Source of the DNA: Pseudisothecium myosuroides
Lineage: Eukaryota; Streptophyta; Bryopsida; Hypnales; Lembophyllaceae
NCBI GenBank assembly: GCA_951799445.1
Contig: OX637292.1
Coordinates: forward strand, 2,173,296 to 2,237,295
Length of the DNA stretch: 64,000 bases
Reading direction: 5' to 3'
Shown here: positions 32,644 through 44,684 of the stretch, one piece after another
Numbering within the stretch: position 1 is the stretch's first letter
Layout: each line of letters opens with the position of its first letter
Position numbers and translations under genes: made by a program
The notes under the pieces: generated by a model
What the model saw: only the letters and a program-made list of their open reading frames with translations
Told to the model about the DNA's origin: nothing
Databases searched by the model: none

Positions 32644-34082
32644 TTTTTTGGTGAATGACCATCTCCATAGAGTTGCTACAAATGGCCAATTTTTATTTTT
32701 TTTATTTAAGTTTTTTCCTATTTTCTATTAATTAAAACATCAAAGTATGTATTTTCTTGAGATTTGGCACTTTTCTAGTTCTCCTACTTAGAGAATTTTT
32801 TAAAGAATTTCCTTTGGTGGATACCTTCATCTTAAAGGTGCATACATTGGCCATATTTTTAGATTTTTTTAAAAATTGATTTTCTAATTTTAAAGTACTC
32901 CAGAAAAAATCATGAGTTTCATTGCAAAATGCAACAAATAGTACAATTGTTTTGTGCAATCACCCTCTTTCAATCCTTATATGACAACGACGTAGAATGT
33001 GAGCTTGCCAGCACAAGCCTATGAGCGTTGAGTGGGGGTTTTGTGAGTGTTGAGCACGAAATTCCAAAAAAGCAGTAAAAAATTCAATAAAATTTCTAAA
33101 AATAGACTTTATTAAAAAATTAGCCCAATTTTATTATTTTCAATAAAATTTGGGACCTATTACCGTGGGATTCTTGAATGATTATAAAGGTTCAAGATTT
33201 TTTGTGCTATAGAATTTGGAAAGCACAGAATTCAATGTCAACAAATAGTACGGGTGCACATAGCAAATATAATCGAGAATACAATTATAATGAATATAAA
33301 ATTATATGACATTTTTTCCCTCCAAAAATGAGTGCTACCTATTATTGCGGACCTATTACCGTGGTTATGTAGAATTTGAATGAAATAATTTTCAATACCG
33401 GCTAGAATATTGGAAGTATACATTACAAAAATGAACTCAATTGATGTGAAAGACAAATGGAGATGGAAATAAGGTTGTATAGAATATTCCATCAAGTTAC
33501 AATATTTGTTCCAAAAAGAAATTAATGCTTCTAAAGCTAAATGTGTAACTTGAGTGTAAGGTCTTTCAGTCTCAAATTTCAAGCACTCACAAAATCCTGG
33601 TCTTCTAAATGTGTTGAAGACTCTCGTTTGGAACCTCAAGTGATAACACTGTCCCTAATAAGGAAGAGCTTCAATTCATTGAAGCTAAAGCTTGACAAAT
33701 ATGTAAACTTGTTTTTTTCTAGGTTCAATTTGTAGAAGTAACAAAATAAGTAATGAAGATGTTTGCAATTAATATATTAATAGCGTCCACCAACCGCTGA
33801 GGTAGCCATATAAACAAAATTGTGACATGTGGGACGTGCCCAGAGTTAGTGAGTGGTTCTAATTGTATTTGATTTTGAGATCACTGAAGCCCTAATTCTT
33901 AGCTCTCATCGGAGCCACAAGATAACTGGATCTCAAGTCAGGTGATCAAAAAAATAATTGAATGCTACAATCAAGAGCTAAATGAAAGAAAAAAAATACA
34001 AATTTTGTTTTTTCTCGATTATTGGCTATATGGCTGGGAGATCCCATTGGCTCCGAGAATTCCCTTGAACAACCTAGATGTG
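32644..34082. other. AT-rich intergenic DNA
   Basis: No gene recognised. The phrase ACCTATTACCGTGG occurs twice (near 33151 and 33351) and a shorter form near 7903. Confidence 0.5.
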
Positions 34083-34214
<132 letters not shown>

Positions 34215-34539
34215 GAACCCTTGTACAAGCATAGTTTGATTGAACCCAAGCTTTAAGTCAAATTTTTAAAAATCTCGTATACACTAACAAGTCTTCACAA
34301 GTTGAATGAAAGAGCTAGAAGCATGTATTTCACCACTTTTGCATTTCACCACTTTTGCATTTGGCCATTTAAAATTATACTTACTAATTGTATAGAAAAT
34401 TTGTCTCATCACTAATAAAGGGGAAGGCACTTGGCATAGTTTGCTCGGCTGCAGATCCCAACCATCTCTAATTTTATTTATTATTTATTATATGTTATTT
34501 ATTATTTATGATTTATGATTTATGAATGACCATTAAATC

Positions 34540-35370
34540 AAGACGGAAGAGTTGGATCCCCTGGGAGGTCCCACCAAAAAGACAATGATCAACTAATCAA
34601 CAATTTGGTATAACTGAGCTCATTCCTTATAAAAATAATCCCTATCAACCAAATAATTTCTTTAAAATCTTAACAAGTCCAATTACTAGCACATCAAGAT
34701 AAAAGTGAAAGTACCCCTCCATCGAGAAGATCCATGTCGCAACAAGACAATGATCAACAAAAATGAAATTTGGTGAGGCTAAACTCTTTCTACACATAAT
34801 GAATTCCTATCAATGAATTTTTATTCTTAAAATCTAAACAAGTCTACCAAGTTGCAAATGAAGAAGGAAATTCTGGTATCCTCTTATTGGCCCCAAGAAG
34901 ACCCCATGATGCTACTAAAAATTGATAAACCAAAATAAAATAAAAGTGTAGCAAAGATCATTAGATATAAAAATAATCCTTATCAACAAAATGTTTTTGT
35001 CAAAAATCTAACAAGTCCAACAACAATACATTGAAAGGAAATTATTGGTATCCTTCCATCAGCTCCAAGAAGACCTACGCTGCTACCAAACAATGATCAA
35101 ACAAAATGAAATTCAGTTTGACAAAGCTTTTTCCACATAGAATCAATTCCTCTTTACCAAATAATCTTTTCTAAAATCTGATTAAATTCACCAAAACCCA
35201 CATCAAGACTGAAGGTTCGGTTCCCTCAATAAGCCTTGAAAGGTCCCAAGCTTTGAGAGCACATTGATCAACAAAAATGAAATTCCATGTGGCTATGCTG
35301 GTTCCATACTAATGATTCCTATCAACTAAATTATTTTTTTTGAAATCTAAACAAGTCCAACGACCAACAT
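34540..35370. repeat. Degenerate tandem array, ~170-bp unit, about five copies
   Basis: Two markers recur in step. AAAATCTAAACAAGTCCAA-like sequence is near 34660, 34829, 35010, 35172 and 35342. AATGATCAACAAAAATGAAATT-like sequence is near 34584, 34747, 34930, 35090 and 35263. Unit length varies from about 162 to 183 bp and identity is low, so this is an old satellite-like array. Confidence 0.75.
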
Positions 35371-36716
35371 TTTTTCTAAGCACAGAGAAGCCATGTATAT
35401 TGCCCCAGTATGTTGAGGCATTAGATGTTGAATTTGTATCTAAGCAAATTATCCCTACATGGAAAAAGGTTGTTACTTTAGATCCTAAAGTTTTGTAATT
35501 TTTAAATGTCACAACTATAGAAATAGATAATGAGCCATCACCGATTGATACTAGTTGCCATTCTTAGTCTATGGCTTCATCCTCTATGTGATTCTATTTC
35601 AAGTCACATCACTCTTGCTAAATCTAATTTTCCATATGTTGCACCCTACCTTATATACTTGCATAATGAAGGCAAAATAACCAATATTTATTTTCTCTAA
35701 ACTTCCAATTTGTATTGTGATTTACTTATTATGGCTTGGAATTTCTTCTCAGTCTATATTACACTGTGCACTATCTATCTCCTACACTTTTCATTTATTG
35801 ACAAAATGAAAAGATTAATTCAATACTTCAACCCTAATTTTATAGTATTTAAATGTTCATGGTCATAGGTCCCATTGTCTAAGGTCTTAGGTCTTCACCC
35901 TAAAAGAATTATATGCTCACAAGCTCACAAGCTCATATTCACACGCTCACAAAGTAGCAACCCTGCCTTATATGATATTTGTTATGGGTTTTTTTTTCTA
36001 AGTGATCTATAACATGTTTAGTTTAAGATTGTACGGTTACAATTTTATTTATTCATAAAACTTATCAATACAACGGCTTTGGTTTAATTTAAATTAGAAT
36101 CCAAGAAGCTCAAAAAAAGTCTTGGGCATTTAAGGGTTAGAGCACCACTTAATTAGATATCTCCTAAATCAATATGTACTTGGACAAGTTAACTAAAGGA
36201 TCCCGTGGTTGGATTCATTAAAGAATTAAAATAATTGAAGATTTTCACCTTGTTGTGGGAAGGAGTATGGATTCAAAATAGTTTTGAACCTCAAATTACC
36301 ATAGAATTTCAGGAGTTTAATTGAAAGGGGAATTATTCAATTAATATGGGATTTTAGATTTAAAAAAATTCTAATCAGTACTCAATGGAGGTCAAAATGT
36401 GAAATAATAACATGTTAGTTTTATAATTAATTGACTCTTTTCTAATTGATTCTATTATCATATTAATTTTGGAATCAATGTAAATAAACTTTGAACTATT
36501 GTGTAAATAATCTTTTATTGTCTATAAACCATACGAATATTGGTTCCATTTAGTTGCACTCATGCCTTGCGTACATTGGCAATCGTCAAATTAATAGTCT
36601 CAGAAGAGATAAAATGTAGTTTTGTTCATTGAAGATATAACACACTATTGCTTCAATATTGCTTCACTACTGACAAAGTCTTCTTGTAAGCCAGGAGGTC
36701 CATAAAGCGCTTGGGC
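35371..36716. other. AT-rich intergenic DNA
   Basis: No gene or clear repeat is seen, apart from small TCACAAGCTCA repeats near 35920. Confidence 0.5.
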
Positions 36717-36822
36717 TCTAAAAGCATTTGCTTCTTGAAATGTACACTATTTGTACATTTTGCTTTTCATTGTTTCTACAACGTACAAACACTGTGCATT
36801 TCAAGAAGTGAATGCTTTTAGT
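36717..36822. mobile_element. Small foldback element, TGTACACT family copy 1
   Basis: The ~38-bp arms pair from CTCTAAAAGCATTTGCTTC to the mirrored GAAGTGAATGCTTTTAG, with TGTACACTATTTGTAC next to the loop. The core TGTACACTRTTTGTAC and the CTCTAAAA end are shared with 60828-60942. Confidence 0.75.
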
Positions 36823-36830
36823 GACCATTG

Positions 36831-37154
36831 CATTAGTAAAAATTTGAGGCCTACAAAGGCCTTTGGACTTTTGGAAGTAGTGCATATACAAGAAAATAAA
36901 AAATTATAGTTTGCACTATTAATATATATAATGTAAGAGAAAATTATAGTTTACACTATATATATATAAATTTCTAGAAAATTATTTTACTACATCAGCT
37001 AAGGTGACATAAATATAATTTTTTTAATTTTAATTTTTTAATTTTTAATTTGTCTAATTTAAAAAAGTATTATTATTTTGTTCCTATTTTTGTTGTATTT
37101 GCGCTACTGCCAAAAGTCAAATGGCCCTTTCTAGGCCCCAAATTTTCTCTAATG
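36831..37154. mobile_element. CATTAG-ended MITE, copy 3
   Basis: The ends CATTAGTAAAAATTTGAGGCC and the reverse complement of CATTAGAGAAAATTTGGGGC delimit 324 bp with an A/T-rich core. Ends are homologous to 3589-3819. Confidence 0.75.
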
Positions 37155-37350
37155 ACTTCTCAACTTCAAAAATTCAAAACTAATTCCACAAAGCTCCAAA
37201 AAAATATGAAACAACTTGGGTTGCATGCCAATTCCATTTTTCTTTCAACGAAACTTTAATGAAAATATTTCAAGAAGTCTAATCCCCCAAAATTAATTTC
37301 CAGCTCTTGAACGGGCACCTCTCACAAACGTTGATTGGATCTTGGTTTTT

Positions 37351-37365
37351 AAATTGGAGAATCAA
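37351..37365. repeat. Left target-site duplication of LINE copy
   Basis: AAATTGGAGAATCAA, repeated exactly at 38136-38150 after the poly(A) tail. Confidence 0.92.
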
Positions 37366-38138
37366 TTCACTCCTGATTGGCAAGAGTTATGGCATAAGAC
37401 ACGATCAATGAAGGAGGCCACATTCATGTGGTCAGTATGGCATATTGCTGTGGCAGTGCACTCCTGGAGAGCCAAGACTGCCCCTGGCAATGATACTAGG
37501 TGCAATTGTTGTAACTTAGCCACCGAAGAGTCTCCTCTATATAGATTCTTTGCCTGTCCCAGGGCTCAGGAGGTATGGGACTATGCTCAGTCCATTATCC
37601 ATCATATTCGGGATGTGCAACCAATGTCTGGGCCTCACCCTAGGCTTGACTTCTCTCAATGTGTATTTGGCTCCTCGACTCCTAGGAGATTCCAGGATCT
37701 CAAGACTATTTGGTCTCTGCTGCGAGGATCAGCAATTTGGACTATATGAATCTCACGTAATAGCCAAGTCTTTGCTCAGCATCCTTGGCCTTTGGACTTC
37801 ACCCAAAGTGTGCTTTGGAACGCTCTTCTTGACTCTTGCCGTGCTGCCATCTCAAAGCCCAAATAGGGGCTCGCCATCGAATACAAGATAGAACACGAAT
37901 TTGGGCCAAGTTTGATAATATCTGGCTCAAATCTTCCATTATTGCTAGTAGATCTGGCTCTATCATCTACTGGAACAAGAGGGGTCCTCCCCCTTGTGAT
38001 TTCCATTAGGCCTTCTCTTCTCTGTTTTGGCTCTTATCTCTTCATTGTCCAACCTTCATGGCTCGGTTGTCTTGTATTGTGATTTCTTTTTTAATGCAAT
38101 GGTTCTGCCATTTGTTTCAAAAAAAAAAAAAAAAAAAA
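37366..38138 (+). pseudogene. 5'-truncated LINE copy (zf-RVT end plus poly(A))
   Basis: The frame from the left boundary to 37749 encodes the C-terminal zf-RVT region of a LINE ORF2: KEATFMWSVWHIAVAVHSW, then a Cys-rich block CNCC...FFACPRAQEVW. A TGA (37747-37749) closes the frame, and homologous sequence continues in other frames to about 38000. The copy ends in 20 A (38119-38138). It is flanked by a perfect 15-bp duplication, so this is a complete, short, 5'-truncated insertion made by LINE machinery. Its coding part is similar to 5629-6300. Confidence 0.92.
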
Positions 38139-38150
38139 TTGGAGAATCAA
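38136..38150. repeat. Right target-site duplication of LINE copy
   Basis: AAATTGGAGAATCAA; the first three A overlap the poly(A) tail. Confidence 0.92.
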
Positions 38151-38542
38151 GGTAGAAGGTGCCTAAACCAAGCAGCTTCATATTTTTCTTATCATGCCGC
38201 AGCAGCTCAGGGCCTCTCAAAGGTCGGTTCTCACAGCCTCAGTCTTAAGAAAGGAGATAGCATCCACAAACTTTCAAATAATATCAAAGCCTCACAAAAG
38301 TCTAACCCTGACCCGTGTTAGACCTCTCAGATAATGACCAAACTCATCAGGATACACTCCGACAACACATTCGAGAAACCACGAACACCGTAAAATATGT
38401 AAAAAACACAAGCACCATAAACTTTATGTAAAATAGTCAACCGTCATTTGGAAATACCGACTTCAGCCACGTCACTTATTGCAGATCAAACTACTCGTTG
38501 CAGGCTATCTGATTACTGATTTGTAACCATAAACTTAGTTTT

Positions 38543-38958
38543 CTATTTAGAAGAAGCAGCAACGATACGGAAATTGTTCTTGACGTACATAAACATTCCG
38601 GCATCGCTAAATGGAATTTTCCCAAAACACTCTCCATTCTTATTGTCCAAGCCCAGTGACGAATTCGGTTTGCTGATAACAACCTGGTGTACTTCCATTT
38701 TTGCACTCACCGATGACCAGGCTTTAATAAATCTTGGCATGGATTGGGCAGCCTATGTTGCTCTTCGTTGGTAAGGGACCCAACAGAGCAGTTCCAATAT
38801 CGAATCGTGGGAGGACAGGACCAGCCGGAATGGCGATGACAGGGACTGCCACGGGGGCAACTGCCAGGTGAGCCGCAGACCGCCAGCCCTGCCCCAGCAG
38901 CCGCAGCTGCATCTAACGCAGCCCCGTTCGGCACATGAGCAGCCTGCTCTTCCGCCAT
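38543..38958 (-). pseudogene. Unidentified gene fragment, possibly two exons
   Basis: On the minus strand an ATG at 38958 (MAEEQAAHVPNGAALDAAA) opens an Ala-rich frame. It then seems to shift into a Pro/Ala/Val-rich segment (AVPVIAIPAGPVLPRFDIG) ending at a TAA near 38726. After a possible donor (CATCG/GTGAGT) a further segment, EVHQVVISKPNSSLGLDN to FMYVKNNFRIVAASSK, ends at 38543. Codon-like order and Ala/Pro composition suggest former coding sequence. I do not recognise the protein, and at least one frameshift is needed. Confidence 0.3.
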
Positions 38959-39729
38959 GATCGTCTTGACTGTCGTCGTAATCATTTAAACCGACACCGG
39001 GTGATTGCAAATTCGCTAGCCCTCCTCCGGGGATCCTATCAGAAAACAAAAAATCATCACCCAGGACTTTCTTTTGATTGACTTTAAAAACGTCACACAT
39101 GCAGTGCATGCGCCGGGGAGTACTTGTTCTGCTCCTCCTTACAATTGTACGTCCACAAAGAGTGAGGACGGATCTAGCATTTGAAACAAACAGTTGAATT
39201 GCCTCGTGATGCAGAATTCACAAAAGGAAAGTGCGGCATGAACCCAGTAGCAAACAATTTCGCTTTCGCTCCACGCATGAAACAAGTACTTCTGCTGAAA
39301 CTTGTTACACCAATCAATTATTATTGAAACTACACAATTCAATTGTACTACTTCAATTTTACCCTGATACACGTACTGATGAAAGCAGATTAAACTACAC
39401 TATGGACGGGGCCAGGCCAGATCGAGAAACTCTCAGCTGGACTTCGAGAGTCAGTCTAGAAAGCGAGCTTACTAGCTATCGCGTTACTTGCACAGAGAAA
39501 GGCATTTCGATAATGAGTGACATGGAAATTGAAATCCAAAGAGAACCTGCAAGTTACAGCCTGGCAATTCAAGATCGTGAATCTGAGTAGCTTTATTACA
39601 GGTCGAAATTGAATGATCAAGTTTCGATTCGCAAGCTTCAATTGAACCTCAGCCAGAGACACTAAGATTATATCGATACCGTCTCGTGACTACATCTCCT
39701 TATGGCATACCGCAAATGGAAAGATCCAC
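38959..39729. other. Intergenic DNA
   Basis: Short frames only, for example a 64-codon plus-strand frame at 39402-39590 with no known motif. Nothing else is supported. Confidence 0.4.
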
Positions 39730-40490
39730 GGGGTCGCTTTGTACCACTCACACAAGTTCAATCAGTCCCATTCCCTTGCAGTCTTGCTTTGATGCAGCCT
39801 ACTATCACTGCACCATAGAAGCTTTACAAATATAATTGTCTGAGTCACTCACCTGGAGAGCAATGTCTAAAACATAAAGGTGTAACCACTTCGATGCAAT
39901 TTCAAAACCACATGACCTGCCCAGATTGTTAGATTCGACGATGTGGGGACCGCTGAAGTTATAAAGCCGTTGTCACAAACCGAAAGCAAGCCGAGAAACG
40001 AGTCCCGAATGTTCCAAACTCAAATCGGAATGACCGTTTGCCATGACCGTTTGAAATTGCACTGAAATTCAAAATGACTTTGTATTCTTACCAAACACTC
40101 AAAAATATTACCGTTACAGGCTATCAACTTTCATGGCTACAGGTCATCTTGAGGGTTTCTTCACTTGAAGCAAGCGGTAAATGTAAAAACCAGCTTCGAG
40201 CCGATAATTTTAGGGTTTCAGGGTTCAGGGTTTAGGGTCAAGTTAATTTTGTATTTCGTGGTCTCTTCAAGCTAATTCGGGGATTCCGATTCCAAACACG
40301 ATACCATTCAAATTTTAAGAATTTGATCATCTTGTGGTAAATAATAAGCTCCAAATCTTAAGTTCCTGGGTTTCCCAAAGGTGGAAAGATCTCAAGACCA
40401 AGAGCAGATGAGCTCTAGCTAGACCTGGCCAACTTCCATTGACTCCCCCAGTCTCTTCGCCTTTTCCCTGCCTCCGTAACAATTACCGAC
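39730..40490. repeat. Duplicated block, copy A
   Basis: 39730-40139 aligns with 42092-42505, and 40170-40490 aligns with 43802-44084, in the same order and orientation at roughly 80-85% by eye. Shared phrases include CCTTGCAGTCTTGCTTTGAT and AATTTGATCATCTTGTGGTA. In copy A the two halves are about 30 bp apart; in copy B they are about 1.3 kb apart. Near 40206-40235 copy A has a cluster of telo-box motifs. Confidence 0.88.
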
Positions 40491-41319
40491 TCACATAACC
40501 CTAGACGTGAACATAACACGAAGTCAACTCACATAATCCTAAAGCAGGGCTTGTCGGTAGAATTAAGATTCACTGTTCCGGGACCACGGTCCCACACCCC
40601 AGTTTCGCAGGAGCCACGGTTCAAACCAACGGACTGGTGCTTCTTTGGGCGTCATCTCAGTTGGTTAGAACAGTGTCTCTGTGCACAACGGCAACACGAA
40701 GACAAGCAAGAACGATTGGAACTGCAAACATCAGCTCTATCGACATGCAGCCTCGCCTGCAGACGATCTCCACTTCGTCAATATGCAGCCACACGGCCAT
40801 TTCGATCGAAAAAGAAACTCTTAGTAATCCTAACCCGACAATATAGGAACCCTACGTATGTTATAACCCCGACAATATTCAAAACCCCTAACCGTATCAG
40901 TCGAAGGTTGACTTACTTCATTCACGTTCCGAGCTGGGCGCCCGCCCTTCGACCGTTTCAGGATTTCACCGGACTCAGTCGATAGGCCGGCAGAATGAGC
41001 TTGAAATGGACGGAAGTTCACAACATTGTGGCGAAATCCTTAACCCCAAGTTGGTTCCTCCACTAAGTTGGACTCACCTGAGTCACGTTGAGAGGCCTGA
41101 TTCTCAGCCGACAAGATTTGCGCAAACTGCAGCAGCACATGCAATCGAGGCGACCATGGCCAGAACAGATGGCAGGCTTGTATGATGCACTCCACTGCCA
41201 TCGCCACGTTCCATTCTGGTCGAGCAGCCGGGACTCACGAAAGGGGGAGCAAGTGAAGGGGGATAGAAGGACGCCCCTGTCCGCCATATTGGGATAATGA
41301 GTCACTGTGGGGTAGTGGG
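40491..41319. other. Intergenic DNA
   Basis: A 144-codon plus-strand frame (40551-40985) shows no recognisable domain and I do not call it. A GGGACCACGGTCCC palindrome lies near 40581. Sequence from 41063 to 41437 on the minus strand may hold the eroded 3' end of the F-box relic. Confidence 0.4.
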
Positions 41320-41885
41320 TCATAGTGGGGGTAATGGATGCACCAGCATTCTCAACCTCATGTACCGTGTGGAAATTACATCCACACTTGTATCCAACGC
41401 CGGATGCACATGCGACACTACGGGATGCCGTGGACATTGCAAGGGTGGAATTTGAACAGTCAACCCATTCAATGGGTTAAAAACCAATATCTTCTCTGCT
41501 TCAGTGGGCTTGCCCACAGTCGAGCAGAACAGTCCTCCGTGTCCAGAAACCAGAAAGGGAATGGGAATGATGTCCTTGTCAGCGGGCCTGCTGACCAAAT
41601 ATGGCAGTTTCCTCCATATCGGCTCCTTATATTCGAACCCCAGAATGTGCCAATTCCCTGTTTGACATAGAATACCAGGGGATTCAGAGAACACTCTATT
41701 GGGTAACGACCACCACGCGCTTGCTTGAAAGTCTTCCGCTTCACAATGCCTCGAAAGCTTCTGCAAACTTGACGACCTGAAGAGTCATAGAACCCTAAAA
41801 GTACCAGAATCAGTGTACCGATATCAGGAGCCAGGGAATCCCGATCAGACGCACTCTTGCCCTCATCGTTCTTTGATATGGACAT
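41320..41885 (-). pseudogene. F-box/kelch-type protein, frameshifted
   Basis: From the ATG at 41885 (MSISKNDEGKS) the first frame gives an F-box-like segment: LAPDIGTLILVLLGFYDS then VCRSFRGIVKRKTF, with the usual L-P-X-D...ILxxL...VC-R-x-W/F spacing. About 50 codons in, coding sense moves to the next frame (near 41715-41740): WWSLPNRVFSESPGILCQTG, then GFEYKEPIWRKLPYLVS and EAEKILVFNPLNGLTVQIPP. These are typical of the first kelch-like strands after a plant F-box. The frame ends at 41320 and the rest of the propeller is missing or scrambled. F-box proteins recruit substrates to SCF ubiquitin ligases. This copy needs a frameshift to be read and is too short (plant F-box-kelch proteins are usually 350-450 residues), so I call a pseudogene. 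Confidence 0.6.
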
Positions 41886-42501
41886 GCCCTCAAACCGACC
41901 GGGAAGCGAGCTGCGATTCGGGTTCCCGTCATCCCCATGTGTGACTGTGCTGTGCTCTGAGTCCCCGCCCGGTTGGCGATGTATCAGGTTGGAGTCCCTG
42001 CATGCTCTCCGTTTGGCCCACCCAAATCTTCCATGGTTCCGATGATCCGAGGTCAGGCTGCTATCTCCGGCCCTCTGATAGAAAGAACCATGGACTCGCT
42101 TTCTACCACACACTCACACGAGTTCAACCAATCCCATTCCCTTGCAGTCTTGCTTTGATGCAGCCTACTAGCACTACACCATAGAAACTCCACAAAGATA
42201 ATTGTCCGAGTCACACTTCACCTGGAGAGCAATGAGTAAAACACAAAGGTGTAACCACGTCGACGCAACTTCAGGACCGCATGACCTGCCCAGATTTGTT
42301 GGATTCGACGATGTGGGGACCGCTTTAGTTATGAAGCCGTTTTTTACAAACCTACAGCAAAACCGAGAAACGAGTCCCGAATATTCCAAACTCGAATCGA
42401 AATGACCGATTGCCATAACGGCACTGCACTGAAATTCAAAATGACTGAATTCTTCCCAAACGTACAAAAATATTAACGTTACAAGGCTACCATATTTTCA
42501 T

Positions 42502-42791
42502 GGCCAGGGCTATAGGGGCCAGGATGGATGGAGGGATGGAGTCCGTTTCCGTTGTTGTTCCCCTGGCCTTCCGCCGCCCTCCGCTCCGACCTGCTCCCTC
42601 CAACCTGCTCCCGGCTCCTGTTGGACCTTTTATCTGAGGTAATTTTAGTTGGTGAGCATCCAAATCCCTTGCTGCTCAAATCTATGTGCTGCTGAGGTGC
42701 AAAATTTCATGCTGCTTCGATCGCAACTTGGTGTGTTGGAGAACAATGTCGCGAATGCCGTTGCGCTTTAGGGGAGCAAGCGGATTTCATT
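42502..42791 (+). repeat. Left inverted arm (~290 bp)
   Basis: Reverse complement of 43433-43718 at about 80% identity. On this strand it carries a frame ending EVQNFMLLRSQLGVLENN...AL before a TAG. The opposite arm preserves the same peptide on the other strand. Confidence 0.85.
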
Positions 42792-42936
42792 ATCAGTATT
42801 ATCAGTATTATCCCAATAAATCTTCACCCTTCCTAACAAATGCACATGCAATTTAGTATGTACAGTGCAATTGCATCTTTTCCAGAATTGAGGATGTGAT
42901 AGGATTCGGAAAGAAAAGATTGTGGATTTAACATAC

Positions 42937-43296
42937 CTGGGGGACATGAAGTTCACCAGTTCGTAAGAGATCCAGAAGGACACTAAAGGCGGGATTCCGA
43001 TCAATAAAAAGCTCATTCGACACTACGTCCGGCACCAGCTGCCCATTCTCATCAATGACGGCTGCAAGCATTGAGCCTCGACCTGCATTGGCAAGAGTCG
43101 TCCGAGATGTGAGAAAATATTTACCGCCTAAATTCAGATTCACCCTGTCGTGTGCCCTAGGAATTTCGTTCCTGGTTCCTCTCAAAATCGCCAAGCTTCC
43201 GTAACTGCTTAACAACTCCGGAAACTCCACAGCCCCTTTGCAACAACGCCTCAATTCCACATTTTGGCTCTCCACTTGGTGCGAGAGCTGCTCTTG
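42937..43296 (-). CDS. BTB/POZ (T1-like) protein exon
   Basis: A 120-codon exon in phase 0. It is preceded by a TTTAG acceptor (43297-43301) and followed by CAG/GTATGTT, a strong donor (42936-42931). It begins QEQLSHQVESQNVELRRCCK, a short coiled-coil-like stretch, then has a BTB_2/T1 domain: DRVNLNLGGKYFLTSRTTLA, SMLAAVIDENG, and ELFIDRNPAFSVLLDLLRTG before ELHVPQ. Plant proteins of this class are typically substrate adaptors for CUL3 ligases. The rest of the BTB fold and the C-terminal region should lie to the left, but no matching exon was found before the inverted arm at 42791. The gene is therefore partial here. An upstream exon may lie in the right arm (43433-43718). Confidence 0.7.
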
Positions 43297-43432
43297 CTAA
43301 ACCCACGTCTACGTTCTGGTGATGCAACAAGGAGGTAAGAATTCAAGTTAACCTAATCGGACTGACACCTACATCAATTCGCCTCACAAGGAACCGAAAG
43401 ACACCAGAAGGTGTAGGGAGTGGGCAACGCGG

Positions 43433-43718
43433 AATGAAATCCAGTTGCTCCCCTAAAGCGCAACAATAGCCGCAGCATTGTTCTCCAACACACCAAGTTG
43501 CGATCGAAGCAGCATGAAATTCTGCACTTCGCCAGCACACAGATTCGAGCAGGAAGGGATCAGGATGCTCACCAACTAAAATTCCCTCAGAAACAAAGCA
43601 CCACAAGGAGCCGGGAGCAGGTCGGAGCGGAGGGCGCGGAAGGCCAGGGGAACCGACAGCAACGGCAACAAACCCCCATCCTTCCATCAATCCACAGGCG
43701 GGGCAATCCGCTCTGGCC
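43433..43718 (-). repeat. Right inverted arm (~286 bp)
   Basis: Pairs with 42502-42791 from GGCCAG at the outer end to GGATTTCATT at the inner end. Read on the minus strand it has the same EVQNFMLLRSQLGVLENN peptide just upstream of the BTB exon, so it may be part of the 5' region of that gene. Confidence 0.85.
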
Positions 43719-44086
43719 TTGCCAGAGGGAATGTGGCAATTAGGGTGTCAATCCCTCCTCAGTGGCCGGGTAGAGTCGTGAGGATATTTTTACCTTGGGT
43801 TGAAGCAGGGGTAAACGTAAAAACTTGCCTTCAGTTGGGCCATTAATTTTGTGTTTATTTTGTATTTCGTGATCACTTCTAGCGAATTTGGGGTTTCTGA
43901 TTCCAAACACGATACCATTCAAACTTTAAGAATTTGATCATCTTGTGGTAAATAATAAGTTCCAAATCATAAGTTCGCCTTTGGAGAGATCTCATGACCA
44001 AGACCAAGGGCTAGACCTGGCCTACTTCCATTGGCTTTTCCAGTCTCTTCGTCTTTTCCCTGCTTCCGTAACGATTACCGATTGCA

Positions 44087-44290
44087 AGATCATCGTTATT
44101 GTCATTATTATCTTATTTACATGTTTGAATTTCTATGTCAACGAATTTTATGACACAATACTAATATATTACCATGTCAGTCAGGCCAAGGAAATTCAAT
44201 TTGGGTATCAGAATTCAAGACTTGTGCTCAGAGAATGGAGGAAATTTAGGATATGAAATTTGAAATGGCTATGAGGAGGTTGAAACTGTC
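44087..44290. repeat. Dispersed duplicate, matches 48307-48530
   Basis: Starts AGATCATCGTT and shares TTATTTACATGTTTGAATTT, TATGTCAACGAATT and CTTGTGCTCAGAGAATGGA-like phrases with the second copy. It adjoins the end of duplicated block B. Neither copy has an intact gene. Confidence 0.85.
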
Positions 44291-44684
44291 CCTGAATGTT
44301 TCTCCTTCACAGCAAATGCCTGCCGCTGTTCATGCATGCATGGGGGCGGGGTGAACCGACCTCCTCGCTCGTCCTCCCGTTGTCCTCCCGAAGTCTCCGA
44401 CTTTATTTCCCAGGGGTGCATGTTAATAAAAAGACCCCCTGTTTTGTGCTTGATTAATCTATTTTGTACACCACTCAAGGTGAGCTGCTGTAGTATCACC
44501 TCTCTATTCTCACATCCTCTGTTCTCTCACCAAACTCGGGATAACTTCTTGATGCACTGTTACATTGAAGCTCTATTGATCTATTGCTGGATGTATAAAA
44601 CTGCATATAATTTCGTGTATTGTGGGTGCATAAGCTTGACATTAAAGAGGTATTTGTGTATTCTCGTTTGCTTGTTCATTGCAG

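Larger units (their letters stand above)
42092..44084. repeat. Duplicated block, copy B, with 1.3-kb extra segment
   Basis: Colinear with copy A (39730-40490). Between its two homologous halves lies 42506-43801, which copy A lacks. That segment holds two inverted arms and the BTB exon. Confidence 0.85.

Noticed and set aside
40640..40730. tRNA or tRNA-derived SINE (CTCAGTTGGTTAGA A-box-like motif)
   Set aside because: No matching B box at the right distance and no cloverleaf.
40551..40985. 144-codon frame as a gene
   Set aside because: No recognisable motif; it overlaps non-coding duplicated DNA and has an Arg/Ser-rich random-like composition.
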